Source: Arthrobacter beigongshangensis (GTDB taxonomy: Bacteria; Bacillota; Bacilli; Bacillales_A; Planococcaceae). Taken from it: a stretch of 64,000 nt of DNA. Position 1 is the stretch's first letter; each line of letters begins with the position of its first letter. Shown one piece after another: positions 1 to 9,135 of the stretch. The notes below the pieces were generated by a model, which saw only the letters and a list, made by a program, of their open reading frames with translations, did not search any database and was not told the origin of the DNA. The stretch spans positions 434,001-498,000 of the forward strand of contig NZ_JADHDX010000001.1 of the NCBI RefSeq assembly GCF_016820585.1. The letters run 5' to 3'. A program made the position numbers and the translations under genes.

Positions 1-68
1 CTGAACAGGAAGCAGCCCGTCATGCGATTCAAGAACTTAAGAGTCGACAGGCCGAAGGGGAGAGCTAA
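1..68 (+). CDS. rnc: Ribonuclease III, C-terminal end only (partial)
   Basis: Only the last 21 codons are in the window, reading in frame from position 3 to a TAA at 66-68. The peptide (EQEAARHAIQELKSRQ...) looks like the final alanine-rich helix of a double-stranded-RNA-binding domain, the usual C-terminus of RNase III. This enzyme cuts double-stranded RNA in rRNA precursors and other transcripts. The stop lies 2 nt before the smc start, matching the conserved rnc-smc order of Bacillales. The identification rests on that order plus the short tail, so it is good but not certain. Confidence 0.75.
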   Translation, partial: EQEAARHAIQELKSRQAEGES

Positions 69-70
69 TT

Positions 71-3000
71 GTGTTTCTGAAAAGACTTGAAATTATGGGG
101 TTTAAATCGTTTGCCGAGCGTGTGGGCGTCGATTTTGTGCCGGGCGTGACAGCGGTTGTCGGTCCAAATGGTAGTGGCAAAAGTAATATTACAGATGCCA
201 TTCGTTGGGTTCTTGGGGAGCAGTCTGCTAAATCACTTCGGGGTGCGAAGATGGAGGATGTAATTTTCGCAGGGAGTGATTCCCGAAAACCACTTAACTT
301 TGCAGAGGTAACACTTATTTTGGACAATAGCAAAGGGCTATTTCCGCTCGATTATACGGAAATTAGTGTTAGCAGACGGGTGTTTCGTTCTGGGGAAAGT
401 GCGTACTTACTAAATGGTCAGCAATGTCGATTGAAAGACGTCAATGATGTCTTTATGGATTCAGGGCTTGGCAAAGAAGCGTTCTCCATTATATCCCAAG
501 GTCGTGTTGATGAAATTCTCAATAGTCGACCGGAAGATCGCCGGAGTATTTTCGATGAAGCAGCCGGGGTTTTGAAATATAAAACGAGAAAAAAGAAAGC
601 GGAGCACAAGTTATTTGAAACCGAAGATAACTTAGATCGTATTCTTGATATTTTGAAGGAGCTCGATTCGAGAATAGGTCCGCTACAAGAAAGCGCGGAA
701 GCGGCTAAAACACATAGCATACTTACAGAAGAAATGCGTGAGGCAGATGTGAGCTTACTCAACTTCGATGCCAAAAATCTAAGCGATGCCATCATTGCAA
801 AATCAGAGGAAGCTGAAAAGTTTAAGCAAAGTAAAGAGCAGCTAGAATCTGAAGTGGGAAGTGCGGAGCAGCAGTCGGTTGCATTGACTCAACAGTTGAA
901 TGCGATAGATGAACAGCTGGATACTTTACAAAAAAAGCTTGTGGAAGCGAGCGCAGAGGCGGAAAAATGGGAAGGTAGACGTTTGCTGTCCTTGGAAAAA
1001 CGCCGAAACACTGACCAGCAGCTCGAAAGGATTCAGCAGGAGCTTGTTGTGCATGAAGAGGAAAAGCTAGTCCTAGCAGAAAAACTACTATCGGCTCGTG
1101 AGAAATTGGCATTGACGGAGACGGATTATGGCGTGATTTCTGTTGAAATGGATGGTATTTCTCAAATTTTGAAACGCTCTGTTAAAGAGACGGAGCAGCA
1201 AATTGAAGAGTTAAAGTCGACTTATATTGATTTACTCAATGAGGAAGCGACAATCCGTAATGATTTGAAGCATATAGACGAACGTCTTGAAGGCGAAAAA
1301 ACTTCATCGGAAAAAATTACACAGCAGACAACGATTCTGAAGGAGAGATTTCAAGAACTCACGAAAGAAAAGGCTGTAAAAGTTGCTGCGTTAGCAGAAT
1401 TGAAACGACGATTGACAGAGGCTGATGTAGCTTATCGTGAAGTATCGAAGGCTTTGCGGGAAAAAGAAGATGATCTCAATGCCCAGCAGGAGCTTGTGCA
1501 AACAGCGTTGAATAAGCAACATGAAATGCGTGGTCGGTTACATGCTTTGGAAAGTATGGAAGCAGATTTTTCTGGCTTTTATTCTGGCGTCAAAGAAGTA
1601 TTGATTGCGAAAAAATCCGGTAAATTACTCGGTATCGATGGTGCAGTCGCTGAATTGATTTCCGTGGATACTGGCTTTATTAAAGCAGTGGAAACAGCAC
1701 TTGGTGGTGCCATGCAGCATATTATTACTGCGACCGAGCTGGAAGCGCGAAAAGCCATTGCTTATTTAAAGGCTAAAAATGCTGGGAGAGCTACATTTTT
1801 ACCAAGAGATGTCATGAAATCGCGGAAGATTCAACCGTCTGCATTGCGTGCCGTGGAGCAACATCCGGAATTTATAGGTACTGCGGATCGTCTTGTGCAA
1901 ACCGATGAGGCGTATGCGATCATTACTGAAAATCTACTAGGTAATACAATTGTTGCTAAAACACTTGCCGGTGCTTCGGCAATTGCAAAAGCACTTAACT
2001 ATCGTTTCCGTGTCGTTACGATTGATGGAGATATTGTCAATGCGGGCGGTTCATTAACTGGAGGCGGTGTCAAAGGCCAGGCCTCAGTATTTACGCGGAA
2101 AGCCGAGCTTGAAACATTGCAGGTGCAGCTTGCACGGATGGCGGAGTCCATCCAGAATGCTACTGCAAAAATCGGTAACACAAAAATGGATGTAGCGAAA
2201 AAACTACATGAAGCAGATCAGTTCCGTAAATTAACCGATAGTCTGCAAATTAGAGTCGCAACGGGTGAGTCAAGCGTTCGTGAGTCAACCATCGCCATTC
2301 AAGCCGTGGAAGCAGAAATTGCTTCGACTGATATAGGAAGACGCGGTGCCGAGCATACTGGCTCTGAGCTATTAGATAGGAAATCGTCACTACTGAAAAG
2401 CCATGCATATGTTAAAACCAAGTTGACTACGATTCAGACAGAGGTGACCACGCTCGAACGTCTTGCTACCAATTGGCGAAACGAAGAAGCGACGTTAACA
2501 AGTCGCTACAATGAGCTACGTGAGCAGGTGGCCGTTTTACGTGAGCAAAAGGTGCATCAGCAATCATCTATTACTGAAATGGAACGTGCAACGGGTCAAG
2601 TGGAGCATAAAATCGTTTCATTGCAGGAGCAATTGCAATACTTTACAGGCAATGAAGACGGTCGTGAAATGACGGCTGAGGAAATTGGTGAACAAATTGT
2701 TAAGGCGACAGCGGATCGAGCTCTCATTGAAACAGCGATTACGACAGGCAGAGAAGGTCGCGCAAAGCTATCTGACCAATTGGAAGGGCAAAGCGCATTG
2801 CTTCGACAACTGAGGGAAAGTTCGGGGAAAGCGATTGCTACACTGAACACCTTGTCTGTCGATGTTTCACGACTCGAAGTGAAGTATGAGGCGGTCACAC
2901 AACGATTGCTGGATGACTATGGATTATATCCAAATGGCATTATCCCAGCCGATTTTGATGAGCTCCAAATGCGGTCAAGAGTGGAAGAGTTGAAGCGGCA

Positions 3001-3628
3001 GTTGTCGATTCTTGGCCCAGTCAACCCCGGTGCTATTGAGGAGTTTGCTGAAGTATCCGAGCGACATACGTTTTTAACTGAGCAACGTAATGACTTAGTT
3101 GAAGCAAAAAATACATTACGTGAGGCAATGTCTGAAATGGATGCAGAAATGACAATGCGTTTCTCGACGACATTTAATGCAGTTCAAAGCCGTTTTCGTC
3201 AAGTGTTTAAAGAGATGTTTGGCGGTGGGGATGCAGATTTAATCCTGACACAACCTGATAATTTACTGGAAACGGGTGTCGAAATTGTCGCACGACCTCC
3301 GGGGAAAAAGCTGCAAAATTTGAGCTTATTGTCGGGTGGCGAACGTTCATTGACGGCAATTGCTTTACTGTTTTCCATCATCGAAGTACGACCTGTACCA
3401 TTTTGTATTCTCGACGAAGTGGAAGCTGCACTCGATGAGGCAAATGTCATCCGATATAGTAAATATTTGAAAAAGACCTCAGACAAGACGCAATTCATCG
3501 TCATCACACATCGTAAAGGAACGATGGAGGGCGCTGACGTGCTGTACGGAATTACGATGCAGGAATCAGGGGTTTCCAGACTTATTTCGGTCAAACTATC
3601 TGAGGTGCCTGAAGAAGCTATTATGTAA
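71..3628 (+). CDS. smc: Chromosome partition protein SMC
   Basis: This is a full-length SMC ATPase of 1185 aa, the core of the SMC-ScpAB condensin that compacts and separates replicated chromosomes. It has a Walker A motif GPNGSGKS at residues 31-38, two long charged coiled coils, and a hinge at about 500-660 ending near a GGSLTGGG stretch. The C-terminal head has the ABC signature LSGGERS at about 1087-1093 and Walker B FCILDEVEAALDE at about 1111-1123. Length and domain order are those of the Bacillus protein. The start is a GTG with a GGGGAG ribosome site about 8 nt upstream. It is likely co-transcribed with rnc, and ftsY follows after 14 nt. Nothing is missing from the catalytic head. Confidence 0.98.
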   Translation: MFLKRLEIMGFKSFAERVGVDFVPGVTAVVGPNGSGKSNITDAIRWVLGEQSAKSLRGAKMEDVIFAGSDSRKPLNFAEVTLILDNSKGLFPLDYTEISVSRRVFRSGESAYLLNGQQCRLKDVNDVFMDSGLGKEAFSIISQGRVDEILNSRPEDRRSIFDEAAGVLKYKTRKKKAEHKLFETEDNLDRILDILKELDSRIGPLQESAEAAKTHSILTEEMREADVSLLNFDAKNLSDAIIAKSEEAEKFKQSKEQLESEVGSAEQQSVALTQQLNAIDEQLDTLQKKLVEASAEAEKWEGRRLLSLEKRRNTDQQLERIQQELVVHEEEKLVLAEKLLSAREKLALTETDYGVISVEMDGISQILKRSVKETEQQIEELKSTYIDLLNEEATIRNDLKHIDERLEGEKTSSEKITQQTTILKERFQELTKEKAVKVAALAELKRRLTEADVAYREVSKALREKEDDLNAQQELVQTALNKQHEMRGRLHALESMEADFSGFYSGVKEVLIAKKSGKLLGIDGAVAELISVDTGFIKAVETALGGAMQHIITATELEARKAIAYLKAKNAGRATFLPRDVMKSRKIQPSALRAVEQHPEFIGTADRLVQTDEAYAIITENLLGNTIVAKTLAGASAIAKALNYRFRVVTIDGDIVNAGGSLTGGGVKGQASVFTRKAELETLQVQLARMAESIQNATAKIGNTKMDVAKKLHEADQFRKLTDSLQIRVATGESSVRESTIAIQAVEAEIASTDIGRRGAEHTGSELLDRKSSLLKSHAYVKTKLTTIQTEVTTLERLATNWRNEEATLTSRYNELREQVAVLREQKVHQQSSITEMERATGQVEHKIVSLQEQLQYFTGNEDGREMTAEEIGEQIVKATADRALIETAITTGREGRAKLSDQLEGQSALLRQLRESSGKAIATLNTLSVDVSRLEVKYEAVTQRLLDDYGLYPNGIIPADFDELQMRSRVEELKRQLSILGPVNPGAIEEFAEVSERHTFLTEQRNDLVEAKNTLREAMSEMDAEMTMRFSTTFNAVQSRFRQVFKEMFGGGDADLILTQPDNLLETGVEIVARPPGKKLQNLSLLSGGERSLTAIALLFSIIEVRPVPFCILDEVEAALDEANVIRYSKYLKKTSDKTQFIVITHRKGTMEGADVLYGITMQESGVSRLISVKLSEVPEEAIM

Positions 3629-3642
3629 GGGAGCGGATCATC

Positions 3643-4650
3643 ATGTCCTTTTTTAAGAAAATAAAAGAGAAAATCACGGGTACAAATGAAGCTGTAACAG
3701 AGAAGTTTAAGGATGGTTTGACGAAAACAAGAGATACATTCACCTCGAAAGTAAATGACCTAGTTGCACGTTTTCGTGAAGTCGATGAGGAGTTCTTCGA
3801 GGAACTAGAAGAATTGCTGTTGCAGGCAGACGTAGGCTTTGAAACGGTTATGGAACTCATTGATCAATTAAAGCTAGAAGTACAGCGGAAAAATATTAAA
3901 GATACAGCTGGTATTCAATCCGTTATTTCGGAAAAACTCGTTGAAATTTATCAAGCAGGAGAAGAAGTAGATAGTAGCTTAAACATTCAAGAAAATGAAC
4001 TGACTGTTGTGTTATTAGTCGGGGTGAATGGTGTCGGTAAGACCACGACGATTGGGAAGTTGGCTGCACGACTAATGGCTGAAGGTAAAACAGTGATGCT
4101 AGCGGCTGGCGACACATTCCGAGCAGGGGCGATTGACCAACTCGTTGTGTGGGGCGAGCGTGCAGGCGTCGAAGTAATCCGTCAATCAGAAGGTTCTGAT
4201 CCAGCTGCTGTTATGTACGATGCCATCCGCGCTGCGAAAAATCGCAATGTCGATGTTTTAATTTGTGATACAGCTGGAAGGCTCCAAAACAAAGTGAACT
4301 TAATGAATGAGCTGGAAAAAGTACATCGGGTCATTAGTAAGGAAGTAGCAGGTGCGCCGCATGAAGTACTGCTCGCGCTCGATGCGACAACAGGGCAAAA
4401 TGCATTGGTGCAGGCACAGACATTTAAAGAAGCAACAAACGTCACAGGCATCGTTTTAACGAAGCTTGACGGAACGGCGAAGGGCGGAATTGTCCTTGCC
4501 ATTCGCAATAAATTGAATATCCCTGTAAAATTTGTCGGCCTTGGTGAAGGAGTAGACGATTTACAGCCATTTGATCCTGAAAAGTATGTCTATGGTCTAT
4601 TTGCAGATGGACTCGAATTGGAACAGCAGGCAGATGAAACAGACAAGTAA
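3643..4650 (+). CDS. ftsY: Signal recognition particle receptor FtsY
   Basis: FtsY is the membrane-associated SRP receptor GTPase (335 aa). It docks Ffh-bound ribosomes at the translocon and couples GTP hydrolysis in both proteins. The sequence has a short charged N-terminal region in place of the long acidic A domain of E. coli, then the helical N domain. The G domain has the P-loop GVNGVGKTTT at about 127-136, DTAGR near 209 and TKLDGTAKGG near 273. An ATG follows a GGGAGCGG ribosome site. It sits directly after smc and 73 nt before ylxM, with ffh just beyond, so receptor and particle genes are together. The short A region is normal for Firmicutes. Confidence 0.97.
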   Translation: MSFFKKIKEKITGTNEAVTEKFKDGLTKTRDTFTSKVNDLVARFREVDEEFFEELEELLLQADVGFETVMELIDQLKLEVQRKNIKDTAGIQSVISEKLVEIYQAGEEVDSSLNIQENELTVVLLVGVNGVGKTTTIGKLAARLMAEGKTVMLAAGDTFRAGAIDQLVVWGERAGVEVIRQSEGSDPAAVMYDAIRAAKNRNVDVLICDTAGRLQNKVNLMNELEKVHRVISKEVAGAPHEVLLALDATTGQNALVQAQTFKEATNVTGIVLTKLDGTAKGGIVLAIRNKLNIPVKFVGLGEGVDDLQPFDPEKYVYGLFADGLELEQQADETDK

Positions 4651-4656
4651 TTTTGC

Positions 4657-4685
4657 TTGACAGTCCATAAACAACATACTATGAT
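4657..4685 (+). promoter_or_regulatory. Sigma-A-type promoter for ylxM-ffh
   Basis: TTGACA at 4657-4662 and TATGAT at 4680-4685 are separated by exactly 17 nt, in the 73-nt gap between ftsY and ylxM. The -35 box is a perfect match and the -10 box has one mismatch. It would give ylxM-ffh transcription independent of smc-ftsY. Confidence 0.75.
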
Positions 4686-4723
4686 GGCATAGGAAGAAAC
4701 AAGCGGAGGAGGCAAGACTTATC

Positions 4724-5056
4724 GTGCTTGCAAAAACAACACGCATTAACTTCCTCTTTGATTTTTATCAGTCGCTTTTGACGGATAAACAGAGACTGTA
4801 TATGCAATTGTATTATTTAGAAGACCTTTCGCTCGGTGAGATTGCAGGGGAATACGGAGTATCACGACAAGCTGTCTATGATAATGTGCGTAGAACGGAA
4901 GCAATGCTCGAAGACTATGAAACGAAGTTAAACTTATTTTCGAAGTTTCAACAACGGTTAGAAATTGTGGACCGGTTGGAACAGCTCATAACCGATACAG
5001 ACGAACAATCGACAACAGTCAGAGAGTTGTTGGTTGAACTAAAAGATCATGAGTAG
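4724..5056 (+). CDS. ylxM: SRP-associated helix-turn-helix protein YlxM
   Basis: This is a 110-aa protein of the YlxM/p13 family, encoded immediately before ffh as in other Firmicutes. Its central region ([39 protein letters not shown], about residues 19-58, given here as a landmark only in part) reads as a sigma-factor region-4-like helix-turn-helix. Homologues have been reported to modulate SRP activity rather than act as classical regulators; this is family knowledge, not visible here. The start is a GTG after a GGAGGAGG stretch, with rather long spacing. ffh follows after 14 nt, and a consensus promoter at 4657-4685 precedes the pair. Confidence 0.88.
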   Translation: MLAKTTRINFLFDFYQSLLTDKQRLYMQLYYLEDLSLGEIAGEYGVSRQAVYDNVRRTEAMLEDYETKLNLFSKFQQRLEIVDRLEQLITDTDEQSTTVRELLVELKDHE

Positions 5057-5070
5057 GGGAGGCTCTGTGC

Positions 5071-6426
5071 ATGGCATTTGAAGGTTTAGCCCAGCGCCTG
5101 CAAGGGACGCTACAGAAAATAACGGGCAAGGGTAAGATTAGCGAGGCTGACGTTAAAGAAATGATGCGTGAAGTACGCTTTGCGCTTATTGAGGCAGACG
5201 TCAATTTAAAAGTTGTCAAAGAGTTTGTTAAAACAGTAAGTGAACGGGCTGTCGGCCAAGACGTCATGAAGAGTTTGACACCTGGTCAACAAGTCGTCAA
5301 AATCGTCAAGGACGAACTGACAAACTTAATGGGCGGCGAACAAAATCCAATCCAATTTGCGAGGAAATCTCCGACAGTCATTATGATGGTTGGTTTGCAA
5401 GGGGCGGGGAAAACAACTACCTCTGGGAAACTGGCAACTGTTTTGCGTAAGCGACACAACAAAAAGCCACTTCTTGTGGCGGCAGACGTTTATAGACCCG
5501 CTGCCATTCAGCAATTGGAAACACTCGGCAAGCAGTTAACTGTACCGGTTTTTGCGCTTGGCACGGATGTATCTCCGGTTGAAATCGTGCGTCAAGCATT
5601 GGCGGAGGCAGAAAAAGAACATCATGATGTTGTCATCATTGACACGGCGGGACGACTTCATGTCGACGAAGTACTGATGCAGGAGCTACAAGACATCCAA
5701 GAACTTAGTAAACCGGATGAAGTATTCCTCGTTGTCGATGCAATGACGGGGCAGGATGCTGTTAACGTCGCGCAAAATTTCAATGAAACAGTTGGAATCA
5801 CAGGTGTTGTCCTAACGAAATTGGACGGAGACACTCGGGGTGGTGCGGCACTTTCCATACGTTCAGTGACTGACAAGCCGATTAAATTTGTCGGGATGGG
5901 CGAGAAAATGGATGCGCTGGAACCTTTTCATCCAGAGCGCATGGCTTCAAGAATTCTTGGAATGGGCGACGTCATGTCACTCATTGAAAAAGCCCAAGAG
6001 AATGTCGATGAAGAAAAGGCAAAAGAACTTGAACAAAAGTTCCGAACACAGTCCTTTACACTCGACGACTTCCTTGATCAGCTCCAGCAAGTGAAAAAAA
6101 TGGGTCCAATTGACGAGTTATTGAAAATGATGCCCGGTGCTAATAAAATCAAAGGGCTCGAAAATGCCAAAGTTGACGAAGGTCAAATGGGGCGTGTCGA
6201 AGCGGTCATTCAGTCCATGACGATTTCAGAGCGCAATACGCCTGAAATTATTAATGCCAACCGGCGTAAGCGAATTGCTAAAGGGTCCGGAACGACGATT
6301 CAAGATGTCAACCGATTGCTTAAACAGTTCGAAGATATGAAGAAGATGATGAAACAAATGACGGGCATGCAACAAAAAGGTAAAAAGAAAAATAAAATGC
6401 CTGGATTTGACACGTTATTTAAATAA
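5071..6426 (+). CDS. ffh: Signal recognition particle protein Ffh (SRP54)
   Basis: Ffh is the GTPase subunit of SRP (451 aa). It binds signal peptides emerging from ribosomes together with scRNA and delivers them to FtsY. The N and G domains carry the P-loop GLQGAGKTTT at about 108-117, DTAGR near 191 and TKLDGDTRGG near 249. The methionine-rich M domain, which holds signal sequence and RNA, fills about 300-435 and includes several MKKMMKQMT-like runs. The length is typical. It lies 14 nt behind ylxM and ends the SRP block. After the stop there is no clear terminator, only a copy of the intergenic repeat at 6468-6498 and then the rpsP promoter. Confidence 0.98.
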   Translation: MAFEGLAQRLQGTLQKITGKGKISEADVKEMMREVRFALIEADVNLKVVKEFVKTVSERAVGQDVMKSLTPGQQVVKIVKDELTNLMGGEQNPIQFARKSPTVIMMVGLQGAGKTTTSGKLATVLRKRHNKKPLLVAADVYRPAAIQQLETLGKQLTVPVFALGTDVSPVEIVRQALAEAEKEHHDVVIIDTAGRLHVDEVLMQELQDIQELSKPDEVFLVVDAMTGQDAVNVAQNFNETVGITGVVLTKLDGDTRGGAALSIRSVTDKPIKFVGMGEKMDALEPFHPERMASRILGMGDVMSLIEKAQENVDEEKAKELEQKFRTQSFTLDDFLDQLQQVKKMGPIDELLKMMPGANKIKGLENAKVDEGQMGRVEAVIQSMTISERNTPEIINANRRKRIAKGSGTTIQDVNRLLKQFEDMKKMMKQMTGMQQKGKKKNKMPGFDTLFK

Positions 6427-6467
6427 AGCTAGAAGTTCTCAAACTCTGCTGAATTTATTTAAAGTGT

Positions 6468-6498
6468 GGACGCAATTATGCCTCGGCGTAATTAATAA
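6468..6498 (+). repeat. Intergenic repeat core, copy 1 (between ffh and rpsP)
   Basis: The arms AATTATGCC (6474-6482) and GGCGTAATT (6485-6493) pair over 9 bp with one G-U wobble and a TC centre. They are preceded by GGACGC, as in the other copies. This copy is the farthest from its downstream gene, about 115 nt before the rpsP start, and the rpsP promoter lies between. It has no GCCTCCGG block or outer stem, so it looks like a worn short form. Confidence 0.7.
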
Positions 6499-6543
6499 AA
6501 ACCCTGTTTTTAAAAAGAATTTCAAGGTGTTAAGAAAAAACAC

Positions 6544-6572
6544 TTTACAAACATTAAAAAGCTTGATAATAT
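6544..6572 (+). promoter_or_regulatory. Sigma-A-type promoter for rpsP
   Basis: TTTACA at 6544-6549 and TAATAT at 6567-6572 lie 17 nt apart, about 40 nt upstream of the rpsP start. It is the best match in the ffh-rpsP gap and fits a strong constitutive ribosomal protein promoter. Confidence 0.65.
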
Positions 6573-6586
6573 ACTATCTTGTGTGA

Positions 6587-6883
<297 letters not shown>

Positions 6884-6898
6884 TCAGGAGGGGTGCAC

Positions 6899-7132
6899 AT
6901 GAAGCAGCTGATTGAAACAATCGTCAAACCGTTAGTCGATTATCCCGGTGATGTCCGGGTTGCAATGGATGAGCATGATAATCGTGTCATCTACAAACTA
7001 TCCGTAAATCCTGATGATATGGGAAAAATAATCGGAAAGCAGGGGCGTGTTGCGAAAGCGATACGAACTATTGTTTATTCAGCAGCAGGCAGTCACCACG
7101 GCAAAAAAGTCTATATCGATATTATAGATTGA
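6899..7132 (+). CDS. khpA: KH-domain RNA-binding protein KhpA (YlqC)
   Basis: KhpA (77 aa) is a single type II KH domain with the GKQG loop at about residues 46-49. In Firmicutes it acts, often with KhpB/Jag, as a small RNA-binding protein linked to cell division and envelope control; the exact targets here are unknown. The length is normal for YlqC. The ATG at 6899 is preferred over an in-frame GTG at 6893 because AGGAGGG at 6885-6891 is correctly spaced from the ATG and too close to the GTG. It is co-transcribed with rpsP. A strong terminator at 7137-7170 follows, so rimM needs its own signal or read-through. Confidence 0.93.
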   Translation: MKQLIETIVKPLVDYPGDVRVAMDEHDNRVIYKLSVNPDDMGKIIGKQGRVAKAIRTIVYSAAGSHHGKKVYIDIID

Positions 7133-7136
7133 TATG

Positions 7137-7170
7137 AAAAGGGAAGGAGCCTATGTTCCTTTCCTTTTTT
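7137..7170 (+). terminator. Intrinsic terminator after khpA
   Basis: A 13-bp stem (7137-7149 with 7156-7168, two G-U pairs) has a 6-nt loop and a T-rich 3' arm that runs on into T at 7165-7170. It starts only 4 nt after the khpA stop. Confidence 0.85.
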
Positions 7171-7231
7171 GTCTAAGCAATTCCTTTAATAATGCTTTCG
7201 TTATATATCAGTGTTAATTATAGTGAGTTCC

Positions 7232-7273
7232 GTTGATTGGAGCGGAAAGCGTCCGCCTGAAGCGTAAATCAAC
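7232..7273 (+). repeat. Short palindromic remnant of a common Bacillales intergenic repeat
   Basis: Perfect 7-bp ends GTTGATT (7232-7238) and AATCAAC (7267-7273) enclose a GC-rich centre containing AGCGGAAAGCGTCCGCC. From memory, these ends and the GAGCGGAA/GTCCGCCT wording match the termini of a much longer palindromic repeat frequent in Bacillus-like genomes. If so, this copy has lost its middle. It lies in the 5' untranslated region of rimM and is unrelated in sequence to the AATTACGCC repeat family of this window. Confidence 0.6.
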
Positions 7274-7304
7274 AGTATTATTTTAAATAAAGGACGGTGT
7301 ACGT

Positions 7305-7820
7305 ATGCAATGGTTTAACGTAGGGACAATCGTCAATACACATGGAATTCGTGGAGAGGTTCGTGTGATTTCTCGCACGCATTTTCCCGAAGAACGCTAC
7401 ACAGTAGGCAACAAGCTTGCCCTGTTTATGCCTGATAGTAAAACACCTATTTACTTAGTCGTAGCAAGCCATCGCCAACATAAAAACTTTGACTTATTAA
7501 CGTTCGAAAATCATTTTAATGTCAATGACGTTGAAAAATACCGAAACGGCATCTTCAAAATTGCAGAAAGCGAACTAGGCGAGCTAGATGAAAACGAATT
7601 TTACTATCATGAAATCGTCGGTTGCACAGTTGTAACAACGGAAGGTGTCGACATTGGGAAAGTGACGGAAATTCTTGAAACAGGCGCCAATGATGTATGG
7701 ACGGTAACGCCAGAAAAAGGAAAGCCGCATTATATTCCATATATCGAAGACATCGTTTTAGAAATTGATATCGACAATAAAAAAATCATTATCGATCCAA
7801 TGGAAGGCTTGCTGTCATGA
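7305..7820 (+). CDS. rimM: 16S rRNA processing protein RimM
   Basis: RimM (171 aa) helps 30S assembly by binding S19 and guiding maturation of the 16S rRNA 3' head domain. The N-terminal RimM domain ([17 protein letters not shown], residues about 4-20) is followed by a PRC-barrel domain from about residue 95 that starts near FYYHEIVGC. The start ATG has AAGGACGGTG upstream. The stop overlaps the trmD start by 4 nt, so the two are translationally coupled. Between khpA and rimM lie a terminator and a palindromic repeat remnant. I saw no strong promoter there, so the source of rimM transcription is unclear. Confidence 0.96.
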   Translation: MQWFNVGTIVNTHGIRGEVRVISRTHFPEERYTVGNKLALFMPDSKTPIYLVVASHRQHKNFDLLTFENHFNVNDVEKYRNGIFKIAESELGELDENEFYYHEIVGCTVVTTEGVDIGKVTEILETGANDVWTVTPEKGKPHYIPYIEDIVLEIDIDNKKIIIDPMEGLLS

Positions 7821-8557
7821 TGAAAATTGATGTCTTGTCATTGTTTCCGGAAATGTTTGAAGGAGTTCTTCATTCATCCATTATGAAAAAAGCGCAGGCG
7901 AATGACGCGGTAGCTTTTGAAGTGACGGACTTCCGCGATTATTCCACAGACAAGCACCATAAGGTTGATGATTACCCGTATGGCGGTGGGGCAGGCATGG
8001 TGCTTAAGCCAGAGCCACTCTTTGCGGCAGTAGAAGCGTTAGCTGAGGGGTTAGAAAAACGACCGCGTGTCATTCTCATGTGCCCTCAGGGGGAACGATT
8101 TACGCAAAAGAAAGCAGAAGAGCTATCGGATGAAGAACATATCATTTTCATTTGTGGTCATTACGAAGGTTATGATGAACGCATTCGCCAATATTTAGTG
8201 ACAGACGAGCTATCCATTGGTGATTTTGTTTTGACTGGTGGAGAAATTGCAGCAATGGCTGTTATCGACAGTGTTGTTAGACTGTTACCGAACGTCCTGG
8301 GCAATGCTGACTCACCTGTACTAGACTCGTTTTCAACGGGCTTGCTGGAACACCCACAATATACAAGACCGGCTTCGTTCAATGGTCTAGAGGTGCCAGA
8401 GATATTATTATCTGGTAACCATGGCAAGATCGAACAATGGCGCCAAGAACAATCACTTCTCCGAACATTCGAACGGAGAAAGGATTTGCTCGAAGACGCG
8501 CCACTTACCGACCATCAGCGCAAGCTGCTCCAACAATTAAATCATCAACAAAAATAA
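7817..8557 (+). CDS. trmD: tRNA (guanine-N1-)-methyltransferase TrmD
   Basis: TrmD (246 aa) methylates G37 next to the anticodon of several tRNAs, preventing +1 frameshifting. It is a SPOUT-class enzyme with a trefoil knot that binds S-adenosylmethionine. The N-terminus [14 protein letters not shown], the glycine-rich [13 protein letters not shown] segment near residue 57, [11 protein letters not shown] near 113 and [11 protein letters not shown] near 133 are all present. The C-terminal helical domain follows. The ATG overlaps the rimM stop (ATGA); a second ATG 3 nt later could also serve. A promoter and leader for rplS begin right after the stop. Confidence 0.97.
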   Translation: MMKIDVLSLFPEMFEGVLHSSIMKKAQANDAVAFEVTDFRDYSTDKHHKVDDYPYGGGAGMVLKPEPLFAAVEALAEGLEKRPRVILMCPQGERFTQKKAEELSDEEHIIFICGHYEGYDERIRQYLVTDELSIGDFVLTGGEIAAMAVIDSVVRLLPNVLGNADSPVLDSFSTGLLEHPQYTRPASFNGLEVPEILLSGNHGKIEQWRQEQSLLRTFERRKDLLEDAPLTDHQRKLLQQLNHQQK

Positions 8558-8567
8558 ACAACTCGCC

Positions 8568-8596
8568 TTGCACCAGCTTGCACTTTGTGATATTAT
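8568..8596 (+). promoter_or_regulatory. Sigma-A-type promoter for rplS
   Basis: TTGCAC at 8568-8573 and TATTAT at 8591-8596 are 17 nt apart, just after the trmD stop. This gives rplS its own start site and a leader of about 85-90 nt. Confidence 0.7.
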
Positions 8597-8599
8597 CTA

Positions 8600-8690
8600 C
8601 TATGTACTTCTATAGGGAGTGCATATTGACTGATGTTCCGCTGCAAAGGCAAGAGGTGCATGAGCGTCTGTGGAGAAGGAGAGAAAAAAT
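8600..8690 (+). promoter_or_regulatory. Candidate L19 leader (rplS 5' UTR)
   Basis: The roughly 90-nt leader between the putative promoter and the rplS start is rich in short complementary segments, including repeated GTGCAT blocks near 8618 and 8655. The block ending AGGTGCATGAGCG sits directly before the ribosome site. Firmicutes often carry an L19 autoregulatory leader at this place. I infer the assignment from position and length; a covariance search with the L19_leader model would decide. Confidence 0.45.
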
Positions 8691-9035
8691 ATGCAACAAC
8701 TAATTGCAGATATTACAAAAGATCAGCTTCGTGCAGATCACCCAACATTCCGTGCGGGAGACACAGTTCGTTTGCACGTAAAAATCGTTGAGGGAACGCG
8801 TGAGCGTATCCAGCTATTTGAAGGTGTCGTCATTAAACGTCGTGGTGGCGGAATCAGTGAAACATTCACAGTCCGTAAAATCTCTAACGGTGTAGGCGTT
8901 GAACGTACATTCCCTGTACACACACCAAAAATTACACTACTTGAAGTGGTTCGTCGTGGTAAAGTACGTCGTGCGAAATTGTACTACCTTCGCAGTCTAC
9001 GCGGAAAAGCTGCACGTATCAAAGAACTTCGATAA
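8691..9035 (+). CDS. rplS: 50S ribosomal protein L19
   Basis: L19 (114 aa) sits at the interface of the 30S and 50S subunits. The family hallmark segments are visible: [41 protein letters not shown] and the basic C-terminus [17 protein letters not shown]. The ATG at 8691 follows AAGGAGA. An in-frame ATG 21 nt upstream would add seven residues, but it lacks a fitting ribosome site and does not match the family start. The gene has its own promoter (8568-8596), a leader that may be autoregulatory, and a strong terminator at 9048-9078. Confidence 0.97.
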   Translation: MQQLIADITKDQLRADHPTFRAGDTVRLHVKIVEGTRERIQLFEGVVIKRRGGGISETFTVRKISNGVGVERTFPVHTPKITLLEVVRRGKVRRAKLYYLRSLRGKAARIKELR

Positions 9036-9047
9036 AACAAAGATGCA

Positions 9048-9078
9048 GGAGGCCAACAAAACGGCCTCCTTTCTTTTT
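9048..9078 (+). terminator. Intrinsic terminator after rplS
   Basis: GGAGGCC (9048-9054) pairs perfectly with GGCCTCC (9063-9069), followed by TTTCTTTTT. Confidence 0.9.
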
Positions 9079-9105
9079 GCCTAGAAAATGAATAGACTGT
9101 ACAAT
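9077..9105 (+). promoter_or_regulatory. Sigma-A-type promoter for the signal peptidase gene
   Basis: TTGCCT at 9077-9082 and TACAAT at 9100-9105 are 17 nt apart. The -35 box overlaps the end of the rplS terminator T-run, and the start codon lies about 30 nt downstream. Confidence 0.65.
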
Positions 9106-9135
9106 AAGGATAGAAGTATGCGGGAGGCTTTGTCG

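Noticed and set aside
418..795. 125-codon antisense frame inside smc, and similar minus-strand frames throughout.
   Set aside because: They mirror the codon structure of strong plus-strand genes, are serine-rich shadows and have no ribosome sites.
8437..8703. 88-codon frame bridging trmD, the rplS promoter and leader.
   Set aside because: It runs across a promoter and a structured leader in the wrong frame of trmD; no family resemblance.
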